A stretch of DNA of 64,000 nucleotides, from the NCBI GenBank assembly GCA_030824515.1, contig JAVBXN010000020.1:1-64000 (forward strand), in the 5' to 3' direction. Within the stretch, counting starts at the first letter, position 1; every line of letters begins with the position of its first letter. This DNA comes from Pelobacter sp. (GTDB taxonomy: Bacteria; Desulfobacterota; Desulfuromonadia; Geobacterales; Pseudopelobacteraceae). Position numbers and translations under genes: made by a program. This document shows, in pieces, positions 63,582-64,000 of the stretch. Under the pieces are notes generated by a model. That model ran no database searches. It was not told the origin of the DNA and saw only the letters and a list, made by a program, of their open reading frames with translations.

Positions 63582-64000
63582 TTATTCGGCAGAAATGGAT
63601 TTAAGGACATCACGTTGAATGGAGACAGGATAGTTCTCGGAAAGTTTCTCCGAGACATGCTCGGTCACACCGCTTCTTGCGTATTCATGTGCAAAACGGA
63701 CAGCATTTTTGATCGCTTTGACATTGGAACCACCGTGACAGATCATTCCGACACCGTTAATGCCCAGTAGCGGGGCTCCACCGTATTCGGCATAGTCCAC
63801 GATCTTTTTGAAACGGTTGAATGCGCCACGGACAAACAAATAGCCGATTTTGGAAATCCAGCTTTTGACGATCTCGCCCTTCAGCATCTTTCCGGCAGCT
63901 TCGGATAATCCTTCGGATAGCTTGAGCACCACGTTGCCGACGAAACCGTCACAGACCACGACCTCGACAGCACCGGAGAAAATATCCCGTCCCTCTATGT
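63582..64000 (-). CDS. plsX: Phosphate acyltransferase PlsX, C-terminal part
   Basis: The frame runs in from the right end of the window. The visible part (about 139 residues, starting in [20 protein letters not shown]) is the C-terminal half of PlsX, which makes acyl-phosphate from acyl-ACP for phospholipid synthesis. The [11 protein letters not shown] and [10 protein letters not shown] segments are typical. It leads directly into fabH. Confidence 0.95.
   Translation of the reverse strand, partial: IEGRDIFSGAVEVVVCDGFVGNVVLKLSEGLSEAAGKMLKGEIVKSWISKIGYLFVRGAFNRFKKIVDYAEYGGAPLLGINGVGMICHGGSNVKAIKNAVRFAHEYARSGVTEHVSEKLSENYPVSIQRDVLKSISAE

Overview
The window looks like the chromosome of a Geobacter-like member of the Desulfuromonadota (former Deltaproteobacteria). 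The reasons are the gene neighbourhoods (a pyrR-pyrB-pyrC-carA-carB-greA run, a pilB-pilT-pilC-pilS run, a plsX-fab-rpiB-glyA run), chemotaxis proteins of the kind common in Geobacter, and G+C content near one half by eye. Nothing points to a phage, plasmid, insertion sequence or CRISPR array. It is dense core chromosome with conserved but poorly described genes between the housekeeping ones.

Layout. 1-9815 (+): signalling block. It holds the end of a methyl-accepting protein, a decayed histidine-kinase fragment, a receiver-kinase hybrid, a lone receiver, then a compact chemosensory operon (soluble receptor, STAS protein, CheY, CheA, CheR, CheB, CheD) with no cheW. 9897-9982 (-): tRNA-Leu(CAA). 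10108-10836: exported beta-carbonic anhydrase. 10883-20828 (+): pyrimidine operon behind a PyrR-type attenuator (pyrR, pyrB, pyrC, carA, carB), interrupted by a radical-SAM protein, a ferritin-like protein and a DUF486 membrane protein, and followed by greA and a DUF1858 redox protein. 20906-27948 (+): recG with an unusual N-terminal extension, ribF, a flippase-like protein, a DUF2723 membrane protein and aroE. 27956-38269 (+): type IV pilus motor genes pilB, pilT, pilC and kinase pilS, running without a break into an ABC permease, an unknown membrane protein and a Ca2+-type P-ATPase.

38247-44168 is mostly minus strand: pepF, a rhodanese/DUF3047 pair divergent from a LysR regulator, a 34-residue Cys-rich protein, purN and purM. 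44304-45538 (+) carries a lytic transglycosylase and pgsA. 45547-47917 (-) carries a GspB/GspA-like pair. 48064-50872 is an EF-P lysylation set (epmB-like, epmA, efp) plus infA. 51073-58652 (-) holds a zinc-ribbon protein, a phenylacetate-CoA ligase, proS, ispG, a formate/nitrite channel, glyA and rpiB. 58667-64000 (-) is the fatty-acid synthesis operon plsX(partial)-fabH-fabD-fabZ-fabG-acpP-fabF, which leads into rpiB and glyA.

The points most worth following are these: (i) the chemosensory operon, whose soluble receptor carries a CheZ-like D-x-T-x-Q helix and whose CheA contains a tandem repeat resembling the MshEN repeat at the start of PilB; (ii) the pil locus, where pilS is not followed by pilR/pilA but by an orphan permease and an ion pump; (iii) the AbrB-like extension fused to RecG; (iv) several small metal-ribbon or redox proteins of unknown function.
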